Source: Alphaproteobacteria bacterium (GTDB lineage: Bacteria > Pseudomonadota > Alphaproteobacteria > Rickettsiales > JADKJE01). Taken from it: 64,000 nucleotides of DNA. The position numbers and the translations under genes were made by a program. Positions 16,867-25,939 of the stretch are shown here, piece by piece (position 1 is the stretch's first letter; the number at the start of each line of letters is the position of its first letter). The notes beneath the pieces were generated by a model. The model saw nothing but the letters and a program-made list of their open reading frames with translations, was not told where the DNA came from and did not search any database. Location of the stretch: positions 496,001-560,000 of the forward strand of contig JADKJE010000002.1 of the NCBI GenBank assembly GCA_016722515.1. The letters are read 5' to 3'.

Positions 16867-18399
16867 TCAACCAACCAAATCCATCCACGTCAATTTCGGA
16901 TATTTCGCTGCAGAAACCTCATCCAGTTTTCTGCGTGGGGTCGAGCGTGGATTTTCTTTGAAAACATCACCGCGTCCCTGGCTGATTTCGGTCGCAATCC
17001 ATCGCATGGTGTCGATGAATTGGTCTAGCGTTTCCTTGGTTTCACTTTCGGTCGGTTCAATCAGCATAGCGCCTTGAACCACTAACGGGAAGAAGACGGT
17101 CATGGGGTGGTAGCCGAACTCAATTAACGTTTTGGCGATTTCCATGGTGCTGATGCCGTGGGCTTTCTGGTTTTTATCCGTCAGCAGGCATTCGTGCATA
17201 CACGGTCCTTCGAATGGCGCGTGGTAAAGGTCTTTGAGTCTTGCAAAAATATAATTGGCATTGAGTACTGCATCTTCCGCAGCCTGCCGTAAGCCATCAG
17301 ACCCGTGAGCCAGTGCATAGGACAACGCACGGACAAACATGCCAAACTGGCCATTAAAGCCTTTTACGCGGCCCATGCTGGTTTTGGATTCGGTAATCAG
17401 ATGATAGCGGTCATTTTTTTTGATCACTTGCGGAATGGGAAGATAAGGAGCAAGTTCTTCGGTGACCACAATCGGGCCACTGCCTGGGCCGCCACCGCCA
17501 TGAGGGGTGGAAAAGGTTTTGTGGAGGTTGATGTGCATCACATCCACACCAAAATCGGCAGGGCGAACTTTACCAACGATGGCGTTGAAGTTAGCGCCGT
17601 CACAGTAAAAATAAGCACCAGCTTGGTGGAGCAGGGACGAAATTTCCAAGATGTTGGGATCGAATAAACCAACGGTGCTTGGGTTGGTCAGCATCATCGC
17701 GGCCACATCATCATTGAGCAGGGCTTTGAAAGCTTCGACATCCACAAACCCTTGTTTGGTGCTGGCGATGGTTTTGATTTCGTATCCACATAATGCGGCG
17801 GTTGCCGGGTTGGTGCCGTGGGCACTGTCTGGGATTAATACGGTTTTACGGGCACGGCCCTTGGCAACGTGAGCAGAGCGGATGACCATGATACCGGCCA
17901 TTTCTCCATGAGCGCCAGCTGCTGGAGCTAGCGATACCCCTGGTAGTCCGGTGATGGTGGCTAGGCATTGCTGCAATTCATACATCAAGGCTAAGGCGCC
18001 TTGAATCGTGCTTTCAGGTTGCAGTGGGTGCGCTAAGGCAAAACCTGGAAAACGCGCAAATTTTTCATTCTGACGTGGATTGTGTTTCATGGTGCACGAA
18101 CCTAGCGGGTAGAATCCGGCATCAATAGAATAATTACGTTGCGACAAGCGTACGAAATGGCGAATGGCCTGTTGCTCACTTACTTGTGGTAAGCCGATGG
18201 TTTCACGCTGGGCAACGCCAGTGCGTGAAGCTGTACCTTTAAGGGCAGGCAAATCAACTCCACAACGGCCCTCTTTGCTTTGCTCGATCAAGAGGGGCTC
18301 TTCTGGTAGCAAGCCGCAGGCAGTGGGTACAAAGGTGGATGAAGCCTGAGTATGGGCGGTTATGTTTGTGTCTAATGTGTTTTCTAACGTGGGGTTCAT
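16867..18399 (-). CDS. gcvPB: Glycine dehydrogenase (decarboxylating) subunit 2
   Basis: This 510-residue C-terminal half of the split P-protein of the glycine cleavage system decarboxylates glycine with pyridoxal phosphate and passes the aminomethyl group to GcvH. The PLP-binding Lys lies in HINLHKTFSTPHGGGGPG. The PLP-site loop DSAHGTNPATAA and the Gly-rich APAAGAHGEMAG are also present. It starts one base after the gcvPA stop, in the order gcvT-gcvH-gcvPA-gcvPB. The stop codon is immediately next to the foreign immunity bank, which approaches tail to tail. Confidence 0.95.
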   Translation of the reverse strand: MNPTLENTLDTNITAHTQASSTFVPTACGLLPEEPLLIEQSKEGRCGVDLPALKGTASRTGVAQRETIGLPQVSEQQAIRHFVRLSQRNYSIDAGFYPLGSCTMKHNPRQNEKFARFPGFALAHPLQPESTIQGALALMYELQQCLATITGLPGVSLAPAAGAHGEMAGIMVIRSAHVAKGRARKTVLIPDSAHGTNPATAALCGYEIKTIASTKQGFVDVEAFKALLNDDVAAMMLTNPSTVGLFDPNILEISSLLHQAGAYFYCDGANFNAIVGKVRPADFGVDVMHINLHKTFSTPHGGGGPGSGPIVVTEELAPYLPIPQVIKKNDRYHLITESKTSMGRVKGFNGQFGMFVRALSYALAHGSDGLRQAAEDAVLNANYIFARLKDLYHAPFEGPCMHECLLTDKNQKAHGISTMEIAKTLIEFGYHPMTVFFPLVVQGAMLIEPTESETKETLDQFIDTMRWIATEISQGRGDVFKENPRSTPRRKLDEVSAAKYPKLTWMDLVG

Positions 18400-18400
18400 A

Positions 18401-19675
18401 TTACAGCACCTCCTTTAAAGCGGCGACAAAGGTAGCCATATCGTGTGTGGATGTCATTTCGGTGGCCGCAACCAGCAACTGATTATCAGGAAGCGGATAA
18501 CCGGCGATCACGCCCATCTCTAACAATTGTTGTGAGATGATGGCAGAATCACCAGGAAGGCTGATAACGAACTCATTAAAGAACGTATCGTTTAGTACAG
18601 TAACACCAGGAACCTGTGCCAATAGATCTGCCAACTGGCAGGCGCGTTCGTGATTAAGTCGAGCCAGATGCTTGAATCCTTTTTCACCCAAGAGTGAAAG
18701 ATGGATGGTGAAAGCTGTAGCGCATAATCCCTGGTTGGTGCAGATATTGGAAGTCGCTTTTTCACGGCGAATATGTTGTTCGCGTACGCTTAAGGTCAGA
18801 ACAAACGAGCGTTTTCCATCGGCATCGGTGGTTGCACCGCATAAACGTCCAGGCATTTGGCGGATATGTTTTTTATTGCAGGCAAAAAAGCCAAGATGCG
18901 GGCCACCGAAATTCATGCCAACACCAATGCTTTGCGCTTCACCGACTACGATATCGGCTTGCGTAGGCGCGGGTAATAATCCAAGAGCTACAATTTCGGT
19001 AACGGCAACGACCAGTAATGCGCCAGTTTCGTCACACACTTTACGCCAGTAATTGAGGTCTTCGATGGTGCCGTGGAAGGACGGATATTGAATGATCACA
19101 CATGCGGTTTGATCGGTTGCTTCTTTGGCATGGAGTTCACCGCCACTGTGCATAATATATGTATCAAGTGTTTCTTCGTAATGAGGATGCAGGTTGTTGC
19201 CGATCAAAATACCCGAACGGCCGGTTACGCGGCGTGCCATCATGGCTGCTTCGGCGGTAGAAGTAGCGCCATCATACATGGAGGCATTGGCTACTTCCAT
19301 GCCGGTGAGATTGGCAATCATACTTTGAAACTGAAACACCACCGCTAACGTGCCTTGCGATATTTCAGGCTGATAGGGAGTGTAAGAGGTTAGAAATTCT
19401 GAGCGTTGAATTAAGTGGTCAACGGCAGCAGGGATATGGTGATAATAGCAGCCAGCTCCCAAAAAAAATGGACCATCCTGTGCCGTGCGGTTACTGGCGG
19501 CAAGGGTGCGAAATTGCTGTTCAATGTCCATTTCGCCTTGATGCAGAGGAATATCAAACAAACCTTCTGGTAAACAGTGGGATGGCACATGCTGGTAAAG
19601 TTCGTTAACAGAACTGACACCGATGGCTGAAAGCATCTCCTGGCGGTCATCCGGGGTTAAGGGTAAAAAGCGCAT
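18401..19675 (-). CDS. gcvPA: Glycine dehydrogenase (decarboxylating) subunit 1
   Basis: This 424-residue N-terminal half of the split P-protein is a little shorter than many relatives (about 440-450). Typical segments are FLGAGCYYHHIPAAVDHL, TPYQPEISQGTL, YDGATSTAEAA and REQHIRREKATSNICTNQ. It works as a heterotetramer with GcvPB. The ATG at 19675 lies 48 bases past the gcvH stop. The gene is complete. Confidence 0.95.
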   Translation of the reverse strand: MRFLPLTPDDRQEMLSAIGVSSVNELYQHVPSHCLPEGLFDIPLHQGEMDIEQQFRTLAASNRTAQDGPFFLGAGCYYHHIPAAVDHLIQRSEFLTSYTPYQPEISQGTLAVVFQFQSMIANLTGMEVANASMYDGATSTAEAAMMARRVTGRSGILIGNNLHPHYEETLDTYIMHSGGELHAKEATDQTACVIIQYPSFHGTIEDLNYWRKVCDETGALLVVAVTEIVALGLLPAPTQADIVVGEAQSIGVGMNFGGPHLGFFACNKKHIRQMPGRLCGATTDADGKRSFVLTLSVREQHIRREKATSNICTNQGLCATAFTIHLSLLGEKGFKHLARLNHERACQLADLLAQVPGVTVLNDTFFNEFVISLPGDSAIISQQLLEMGVIAGYPLPDNQLLVAATEMTSTHDMATFVAALKEVL

Positions 19676-19723
19676 AATATTCCCATCTTCTTTGGGGTTG
19701 GTCTAAGGTGTTATGTCTGCTAC

Positions 19724-20116
19724 TTAGGCGGCTGCCAATAAGTCGCGGTATTGTTGTTCACTGAGCAATGATTTAATTTCATCGGGATTGCTCAATTCAA
19801 TTTTAAAAATCCAGCCTTGATCATAAGGTGACTGGTTGATCAATTCAGGAGCGTTTTTCAGCTCGTCATTCACAGCAACAATTTTACCGGCAACGGGTGA
19901 ATAGACATCACTAGCTGCTTTGCATGATTCGACCACGGCGATATCTTTGCCGGTTTCGGCGAGTTTGCCAATAGCCGGTAAATCAACATAAACCAAATCG
20001 CCAAGCGCGGCTTGCGCATAATCGGTAATGCCCACAACGGCCACATTGCCGTCGACCACAAGCCATTCATGTTCTTTGGTATAGATAAGGCCTGGTTTTA
20101 CGTGTGATTCAGACAT
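19724..20116 (-). CDS. gcvH: Glycine cleavage system H protein
   Basis: This 130-residue lipoyl carrier shuttles the aminomethyl group from the P-protein to the T-protein. The lipoylated Lys is in VESCKAASDVYSPVAG. The length and the N-terminal YTKEHEWL motif are typical. It lies between gcvT and gcvPA on the same strand, with gaps of about 50 bases. Confidence 0.96.
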   Translation of the reverse strand: MSESHVKPGLIYTKEHEWLVVDGNVAVVGITDYAQAALGDLVYVDLPAIGKLAETGKDIAVVESCKAASDVYSPVAGKIVAVNDELKNAPELINQSPYDQGWIFKIELSNPDEIKSLLSEQQYRDLLAAA

Positions 20117-20170
20117 AGATTCCTCTTCATTCTCTTATGATCATTAATGATGGTGTGTTATTCAGGTGGG

Positions 20171-21265
20171 CTAAGCGGCTTTTTTGGTTTTGGCAGCAAC
20201 AAACGGGAACTGGGTAATTTCCGCGGGGATTGCACGACCTCTTACTTCAACAAACACAGGTGTTCCTGGATTGCTAAAAGAAGACTCTACATAGCCTTGG
20301 CCAATACCGGCCTGCAGGGTAGGAGAGAAGCCCCCGCTTGTCAATAGCCCTATGGGTTTTTGCTCGCTACTCAGGATCGGGGATCCCTCACGGGCGATGC
20401 CTTTATCTTTCAGGATAATCGCCACGCGCAGTCGTTTGGTTCCTTGAGTTTGCTGGCCGGCGATGGTGCTGGATCCAAAACAATGCAATGCCTGTTTTGA
20501 GACAATCCAGGATAATCCTGCTTCGATAGGGCTGGTGGTATCGTCGATATCATGCCCATACAAAGGATAGCCCATCTCCAGACGCAAACTGTCGCGTGCA
20601 CCAAGACCGATGGGTTTTGCGCGTTCGTCTTTGAGTAATTGTGTCCAGAGTGAAGAGGCGATCGTGTTGGGTACGCTGATTTCAAAACCATCTTCGCCGG
20701 TATAACCAGTACGGGTGATAAACAAGGTTTGCTGTTGCCAGGTAAGCTGATTAAAAGTCATGTAGGTTTGTTGACGAAGGTCCGGATTATCGAAGAATGT
20801 AGCCAGCAAATCTTCTGCCTGTGGTCCCTGTATAGCAATAAGTGAGCGGTCATTTAGCGGTTTAAGGGTGCAATCAGCCGGCAGGTTCTGTTGCAGCCAG
20901 GCCAGGTCTTTGTGTTTGCAGCCTGCATTAATGACAATATAAAAATTCTCAGTATCAACACGGGTGATGATGAGGTCGTCGATGATACCGCCTTGGTCGT
21001 TGGTGAGGACGGTGTATTTTGCTTTGAGTGCAGGGAGTTTCTGAAAATTAGAAGGCGTTATTTTTTCAAGGAATTCGGTGCTTGTTTTGCCAGAAAGCCA
21101 CGCTTGGCCCATGTGTGACACATCAAATAGCCCGACATGGCTGCGCACCCATTGATGTTCTTTTAAAATACCATCGGGATAGTGAATGGGCATTTCATAG
21201 CCTGCGAATTCAACGAGTTTGGCGTGTGCTTGCTGGTGGGCTTCAAATAAAGCGGTGCGTTCCAT
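20171..21265 (-). CDS. gcvT: Aminomethyltransferase (glycine cleavage T protein)
   Basis: This 364-residue folate-dependent enzyme releases ammonia and forms methylene-tetrahydrofolate. Family motifs are FEAHQQAHAKLVEFAGYEMPI, FDVSHMGQ, TGYTGEDGFEI and GLGARDSLRLEMG. The ATG at 21265 is set by a strong AAAAGGGG a few bases upstream; an ATG 11 codons earlier lacks this and is not needed by the family. It is the first gene of the gcv operon. I saw no glycine riboswitch in the short upstream region. Confidence 0.95.
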   Translation of the reverse strand: MERTALFEAHQQAHAKLVEFAGYEMPIHYPDGILKEHQWVRSHVGLFDVSHMGQAWLSGKTSTEFLEKITPSNFQKLPALKAKYTVLTNDQGGIIDDLIITRVDTENFYIVINAGCKHKDLAWLQQNLPADCTLKPLNDRSLIAIQGPQAEDLLATFFDNPDLRQQTYMTFNQLTWQQQTLFITRTGYTGEDGFEISVPNTIASSLWTQLLKDERAKPIGLGARDSLRLEMGYPLYGHDIDDTTSPIEAGLSWIVSKQALHCFGSSTIAGQQTQGTKRLRVAIILKDKGIAREGSPILSSEQKPIGLLTSGGFSPTLQAGIGQGYVESSFSNPGTPVFVEVRGRAIPAEITQFPFVAAKTKKAA

Positions 21266-21380
21266 GTTTTCCCCTTTTAAGGTCTGTGTTAGATGCAATC
21301 GAACTTAACCGCATGGATGATGTGCGTCAAGGGCTTTACAAAAAACAGATGGCTGGTACGATGGCAAAAATAGGATTCTT

Positions 21381-21773
21381 ATGGATATCACCCCTTACGT
21401 ACCACAACATGCCCATGTGATTAATGGTTATTCAACGACTGGCTTTATGATTAATGGAACATTAAACGAAGGTTCCATTTTAATTGCCGAGGGTGAGTGC
21501 AGAGCCATATCGTTTCATGAAGCAAGTGCATTAACATCGGAAGATATCGAAAATCTGCTTCAATCGTATCAAGGCCATCTTGAAATACTGTTGATAGGAA
21601 CCGGCACTAAACAGGCATCCATTTCAAAGGGAATGGTTGAATTAATAGCCAGAAAATTCAATTGTCAGTTGGAGGTCATGACGACTGGTTCGGCCTGCCG
21701 AACCTATAATATCCTTATGTCCGAGGGCAGGCTGGTGGTGGCTATTCTGCTGGTTGATAAAGCGCCTGTATAA
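21381..21773 (+). CDS. Mth938-like domain protein
   Basis: This 130-residue protein of the Mth938/NDUFAF3-like fold shows NGYSTTGFMINGTLNEGSIL, EILLIGTG and the conserved MTTGSACRTYNILMSEGR. Bacterial members have no established biochemical role; the mitochondrial relative helps assemble complex I. It is divergent from gcvT, with about 115 bases between the two starts that must hold both promoters. Confidence 0.85.
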   Translation: MDITPYVPQHAHVINGYSTTGFMINGTLNEGSILIAEGECRAISFHEASALTSEDIENLLQSYQGHLEILLIGTGTKQASISKGMVELIARKFNCQLEVMTTGSACRTYNILMSEGRLVVAILLVDKAPV

Positions 21774-21877
21774 AAATTAAGTTGCCAAAGCCATGGTTTC
21801 TTGTGTATTAAGGACGGGTATTAAGGGACGATTGGTATCGCCCCTTGGTTGTTTAATGTTTATTAAATGGTGGACCT

Positions 21878-23113
21878 ATGAAGATGTGGCAAAAAGTTCT
21901 GATAGGTATGATACTTGGTATTATCGTTGGGATTATTTTAAAACAAACAGATCAAAAAGAGATCGCTGAAGATTTAAAAACCGTAGGTACGATTTTCATC
22001 GATCTGATCAAAATGATTCTAATCCCGCTTATTTTCTTTGCGCTTCTTTCTGGTATTACCAGCATGGATGATCCTCAAAGCGCCAGCCGCGTGGGTATTA
22101 AAGCGATCAGTATCTATCTGGCAACCGCAATGTTTGCTGTAGTGATTGGCATCGTTGTTGCCTTGATTGTTAGACCTGGCGTTGGTTTGCCAAGTGATAT
22201 GCTGACATCACTTTCATCGGCTAAGCCGGTGGTGGCGGCAGCTCCTCCATCCATCAAAGAATTTTTCTTGGGTTTGGTACCGCACAATATTTTTGGTTCA
22301 ATGACCGAAAGTAATGCAATACACGTGATCTTCTTTACGGTGTTTATGGGTATTGTGATGAATATCCTTGGTGAGAAAGTGGCAAAAGTTCGTGCGCTCA
22401 TTCAAGAAACTGCCCAGATCATGTTTAAAATGATTGAATATATCGTGAAACTTGCACCGATCGCTGTGTTTTGCTTTATGGCGTGGATGATTGGAACACT
22501 TGGTGTTGATGCAATTAAATCGCTGGTATTGTTAGTGGCTGCCGTGTTGATTGCCTGCTCAATTCAATATATATTGTTTGGCGTGTTAATCATGGTATTT
22601 GGCAGATTGTCTCCTTCTGTCTTCTACAGAAAAATGCTGCCTACCCAATCAATGGCGTTTGCAACCAGCAGCAGTAAAGCAACCTTAACCACCGCAATGC
22701 GTGAATTGCAGGAGCGTTTGGGTGTGTCTGAAAGAAGCACCAACTTTGTCATGCCTTTGGGTGCGTGCATCAATATGGATGGAACGGCTATTTACTTAGG
22801 TATTTGTGCTGTGTTCTTTTCGCAAATGATGGGTATTGACCTGCAGCTTCATCAATATCTGTTGTTGATTATCACCTGTACGCTTGGATCAATCGGCGCT
22901 GCCGGTATCCCTAGCGGTTCGATTATCTTTATGGGTATGGTGTTGTCATCGGTTGGTATTCCTATCGAAGGTATTGGTATCATCCTGGGTGTTGACCGTG
23001 TTTTAGACATGGTGCGTACCACCATCAACATCACTGGCGACTCAACGGTAACCTTATTGGTCGATCGTTCTGAGAAATTGCTAGATGAGAAAAAATATTA
23101 CGCGGATATCTAA
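21878..23113 (+). CDS. Dicarboxylate/amino acid:cation symporter (DAACS family)
   Basis: This 411-residue inner-membrane carrier has about eight hydrophobic helices and two hairpins. The family marks are the serine-rich reentrant loop FATSSSKATL, the NMDGT motif in INMDGTAIYLG, and the second hairpin AAGIPSGSI. Such proteins import glutamate, aspartate or C4-dicarboxylates with sodium or protons. Which substrate is used cannot be told from sequence by eye. The gene stands alone and ends at a strong terminator. Confidence 0.92.
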   Translation: MKMWQKVLIGMILGIIVGIILKQTDQKEIAEDLKTVGTIFIDLIKMILIPLIFFALLSGITSMDDPQSASRVGIKAISIYLATAMFAVVIGIVVALIVRPGVGLPSDMLTSLSSAKPVVAAAPPSIKEFFLGLVPHNIFGSMTESNAIHVIFFTVFMGIVMNILGEKVAKVRALIQETAQIMFKMIEYIVKLAPIAVFCFMAWMIGTLGVDAIKSLVLLVAAVLIACSIQYILFGVLIMVFGRLSPSVFYRKMLPTQSMAFATSSSKATLTTAMRELQERLGVSERSTNFVMPLGACINMDGTAIYLGICAVFFSQMMGIDLQLHQYLLLIITCTLGSIGAAGIPSGSIIFMGMVLSSVGIPIEGIGIILGVDRVLDMVRTTINITGDSTVTLLVDRSEKLLDEKKYYADI

Positions 23114-23139
23114 GATATCTAGGCTTCCTTTATAAAGTT

Positions 23140-23182
23140 CCGCATCCTCAAGCCTTTTGGGCTGGGGATGCGGTTTTTTTTT
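23140..23182 (+). terminator. Rho-independent terminator of the symporter gene
   Basis: A GC-rich hairpin (CCGCATCC...AAGCC / GGCT...GGATGCGG) with a short TTTTG loop is followed by nine T at 23174-23182, 27 bases past the stop codon. Confidence 0.9.
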
Positions 23183-23493
23183 ACAAAACCTTTTATATCT
23201 TTGCACTATCTGGTTTTGGGCTTTCCCTTCAATAAACCGACGTTGCGGTTAGATGAATAATGAAGTGTACTGGCCGAACAATAAGTATTATGCGGGTTCC
23301 CCGAATTTTTTTGACAAGCTAGCCTATGGCTCTTCATGCCAAAAAAATCAAGGATGACGGAGTTTGTTATGGTTTATATCGTTCATCACACATTCTGTCA
23401 TCTCTGGCCTCTGTAGCGTCAGCGTCATGATTCAATGTGTTCATGTGATCTGTAGATAGCTATCCTCCGAGGGGAGACAGGGATACCGTGTTG
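23183..23493. other. Intergenic region, possible degenerate repeat
   Basis: No gene is apparent. The words TTATGCGGGTTCCCC (near 23287) and AAGGATGACGG (near 23350) resemble TTATGCTGGTTCCCC and GAGGATGACG in the gap near 25254-25294, so both gaps may hold decayed copies of one intergenic repeat. Confidence 0.3.
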
Positions 23494-24309
23494 CTATTGT
23501 TGAGAATTCTTTTGAATTGTGCGGCGAGAGCGTTTTATAATGTAGCGACTGGCAGTGCAGTCATTTTCTTGCTGCCAACGGCTGGTGACTTCCATCACCC
23601 AGACAGGATGATCTTTAGACGCATCATTAAGCCAGTTGGCGACAGCATTTTGTACGTAACGGCTTGGATCTGTTTTTACTTTTTCTAATAAGGGCAATGC
23701 TTTTTCAGGGGCGAGTTTTAGCTCAGGGAGGTGGCATGTCCATACCCCCCGTGGGCGTGTTCCTTCAATGGCACAGCGGCGGATAGCGTCATGTTCGTGC
23801 ACAACCCATGGCATTAATAAATCTATCCCTTTATCTATATTTCTGGCTAGATAAGGCCGCCACGCATCCCAGGTGCATTCACGGGTAGACATGGATGGGT
23901 CGGCAGCAAAGTGTTGCAATTCATCTAGGAGTACGTCTAAATTGTGACCGTGTAGATGTGCCACTGCATAGGCATGCCAGCTGCGGACCATGTCGGAGGG
24001 GTGTTGTTTGAGTGGAATAGAAAGGGCAGGATTTTTCTGAAGAATTACCGCTAATGCTTGCCCCATTTGCTTTTGCCGCTGCGTGACACCTTTATCCAGA
24101 ACCTGTCTGGCCGTCTGGATGAACAAGGTACATTCATCGGTATTCATACGTAGTTGTTGTGCTACATGCGTAGCGAGTATTTCGGTATGAATGGCTAACC
24201 ATTCGACCAATGTTTTGGTTTCAATAAGGCCACAATTAAGGGCTTCCAGTACCACGGGAGGAATATCAGCAATTTTAGAGGCGCCTTTGCGTTGGCGGAG
24301 GGCGTCCAA
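23494..24309 (-). CDS. AlkD-like DNA alkylation repair protein
   Basis: This 271-residue all-helical HEAT-like repeat protein has the signature near its C-terminus TDPSRYVQNAVANWLNDASKDHP, typical of AlkD/AlkC-type DNA glycosylases that remove bulky or cationic alkylated bases. The segment RRCAIEGTRPRGVW is also usual for the family. The substrate preference is unknown. The gene is single and follows the sodB hairpin. Confidence 0.85.
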   Translation of the reverse strand: MDALRQRKGASKIADIPPVVLEALNCGLIETKTLVEWLAIHTEILATHVAQQLRMNTDECTLFIQTARQVLDKGVTQRQKQMGQALAVILQKNPALSIPLKQHPSDMVRSWHAYAVAHLHGHNLDVLLDELQHFAADPSMSTRECTWDAWRPYLARNIDKGIDLLMPWVVHEHDAIRRCAIEGTRPRGVWTCHLPELKLAPEKALPLLEKVKTDPSRYVQNAVANWLNDASKDHPVWVMEVTSRWQQENDCTASRYIIKRSRRTIQKNSQQ

Positions 24310-24329
24310 GATTCATAGAGAGCGTTGTT

Positions 24330-24368
24330 CCCCTCCTCAGACTATATACAGAGTCTAAAGAGGAGGGG
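24330..24368. other. Strong hairpin between sodB and the AlkD-like gene
   Basis: CCCCTCCTC and AGACT pair with AGTCT and GAGGAGGGG around an 8-base loop. No T run follows on either strand, so this is not a standard intrinsic terminator. It may stabilise the 3' end of the sodB message or act with Rho. Confidence 0.6.
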
Positions 24369-24385
24369 AAGACAGAATGTTAAGC

Positions 24386-24985
24386 TTAGGCTTTTTGCAG
24401 CTGTTCTGCTGCAAAATCCCAATTAGCTAAATGATTTAAGAAGGTGCTGATATAATCAGGACGACGATTTTGGAAGTCTAGATAATACGCATGTTCCCAC
24501 ACATCAATGGTCAGAAGTGGTATTTGATTATGAACAAGCGGTGTATCTGCGTTACCGGTTTTGGTTACTTTAAGTTTGCCGTTTTCAACCACCAGCCATG
24601 CCCAGCCGCTGCCGAATTGGGTGGTTGCTGCATTTTTAAAATCTTCAGCAAATGTATCAAATCCGCCTAAATCACTGTCGATGCGTTTAGCCAGGTCACC
24701 ACTTGGTTTGCCGCCGCCATTTGGTTTCATCGAATGCCAGTAAAATGTGTGGTTCCATACTTGAGCCGCATTATTGAAAATACCTTGTTTAGTGGTATCT
24801 TTGGCGCTGATGTGAATCACTTCTTCCAAGGATTTAGTCGCAAGGTCTGTTCCATCAACCAGTTTATTGAGATTGGTTACGTAAGCTTGATGATGCTTGC
24901 TGTAATGAAAGCTAAATGTATGAGCACTGATATGCGGCTCTAACGCATTAGGTTCATAAGGAAGGGTAGGAAGGGTAAAAGCCAT
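24386..24985 (-). CDS. sodB: Superoxide dismutase, Fe type
   Basis: This 199-residue cytoplasmic enzyme converts superoxide to peroxide and oxygen. Metal ligands are His27 (FHYSKHH), His79 (NHTFYW), Asp161 and His165 (DVWEHAYYLDFQNRRPDY). The AAQVWNHTFYWHSM and FGSGWAWL segments favour iron over manganese. The length is normal. It appears to be transcribed alone. Confidence 0.95.
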   Translation of the reverse strand: MAFTLPTLPYEPNALEPHISAHTFSFHYSKHHQAYVTNLNKLVDGTDLATKSLEEVIHISAKDTTKQGIFNNAAQVWNHTFYWHSMKPNGGGKPSGDLAKRIDSDLGGFDTFAEDFKNAATTQFGSGWAWLVVENGKLKVTKTGNADTPLVHNQIPLLTIDVWEHAYYLDFQNRRPDYISTFLNHLANWDFAAEQLQKA

Positions 24986-25409
24986 AGGTTATACTCCACA
25001 TGGATGTTAACAGGGAAAAAGGTTTTGAAACATTCCTAGCGAAGGCCATATTGATCACAACTAAAGTTGATGCACCAAGCCCCGACAACTAAGCAAGCGT
25101 TTCCTGTAAACATAACGCCTCAAAACCGATTGATGGTTTAGTTGTACGCTTAACTCAAAAGAAGATCAAGGGCAAAAACAAGTTGAAAAACTTTTGTCTT
25201 TACAGCTTTTATTTTGGGTAGTTGTCTGTCGTTTTAACTGGTCGTAACATAGAGTTATGCTGGTTCCCCACTCATCTAAAAAGGGAGGATGACGCTTATA
25301 AAATCCGTCATTCTCACTTTTTTTAAGCAGTGTTTTCCTACGCACAATTCAAATGAGAATGCTCTAGTAACTCATTCTACTATAGTTTGTTTAAAATGAA
25401 TAAAGTGCA
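24986..25409. other. Intergenic region between sodB and the PAS gene
   Basis: About 420 bases without a gene. It holds the sodB upstream region and, near 25285-25324, a hairpin terminator that would serve the PAS gene on the minus strand. The rest is AT-rich and unremarkable. Confidence 0.5.
25278..25324. terminator. Bidirectional hairpin terminator
   Basis: GAGGATGACG (25285-25294) pairs with CGTCATTCTC (25306-25315) with one wobble. A T run follows on the plus strand (25318-25324), and on the minus strand CCCTTTTT follows the stem. On the minus strand it would end the PAS gene transcript. Confidence 0.65.
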
Positions 25410-25838
25410 TTACCTGGTATGAAAATGCAAACATCCTAGTATCGAAGTGACTTCGCCATTTTCGTCAGGTCCCAGTGGCAGCAGGCATTGTTTAAACCTG
25501 ACGAGATCATCTTGTAAATTAATGAACTCGGCATTTTCGATAATCGGTTCGCGTGATTCGAGAACTTCTTTATATTTATAGGTAAGGCCGTCCGCAGCGG
25601 GGGATTCGATAAAGAGACGGCATTCAATAGTACGGTCGCTGCCATAGGCACCTTTCACCACGGAACCTAGGTGAGTGAAGCAAAATTGTTCATGACGTGG
25701 ATAAATCAGGAAGCAATGATCCCACGCTTCCTGCAGCATGTCTGGATCAAGATCCTCTTCCGGTGGAAATTTTTTGCCTTCACGTAATTCATCCCAATAT
25801 TTCATAACCGTTTCGATAATAGTTTTATCGTCGAACAT
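25410..25838 (-). CDS. PAS_5-type PAS-domain protein
   Basis: This 142-residue small alphaproteobacterial PAS protein has an N-terminal YWDELREGKKFPPEEDLDPDML, which is the PAS_5 entry, followed by a sensory core. No output domain is present. Family members are thought to sense redox or ligands, but the role is open. The ATG at 25838 is preferred over one 11 codons upstream because GTGGGG lies just before it and the family begins there. Confidence 0.75.
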   Translation of the reverse strand: MFDDKTIIETVMKYWDELREGKKFPPEEDLDPDMLQEAWDHCFLIYPRHEQFCFTHLGSVVKGAYGSDRTIECRLFIESPAADGLTYKYKEVLESREPIIENAEFINLQDDLVRFKQCLLPLGPDENGEVTSILGCLHFHTR

Positions 25839-25939
25839 AGCAACCCCACCACGAAGAAATAAAAACGTCACTTACCCCACATTGCTGTGGAACAAGATGG
25901 ATCGTACGTAGGATTGGTTAAAAAAACATAAATGGGGTG

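Noticed and set aside
21266..21380. Possible glycine riboswitch before gcvT
   Set aside because: The region is only about 115 bases and divergent with another gene, and I could not find the conserved glycine aptamer core or a tandem structure.
24330..24368. Hairpin after sodB as an intrinsic terminator
   Set aside because: The stem is strong, but no T run follows on either strand, so I list it only as a hairpin.
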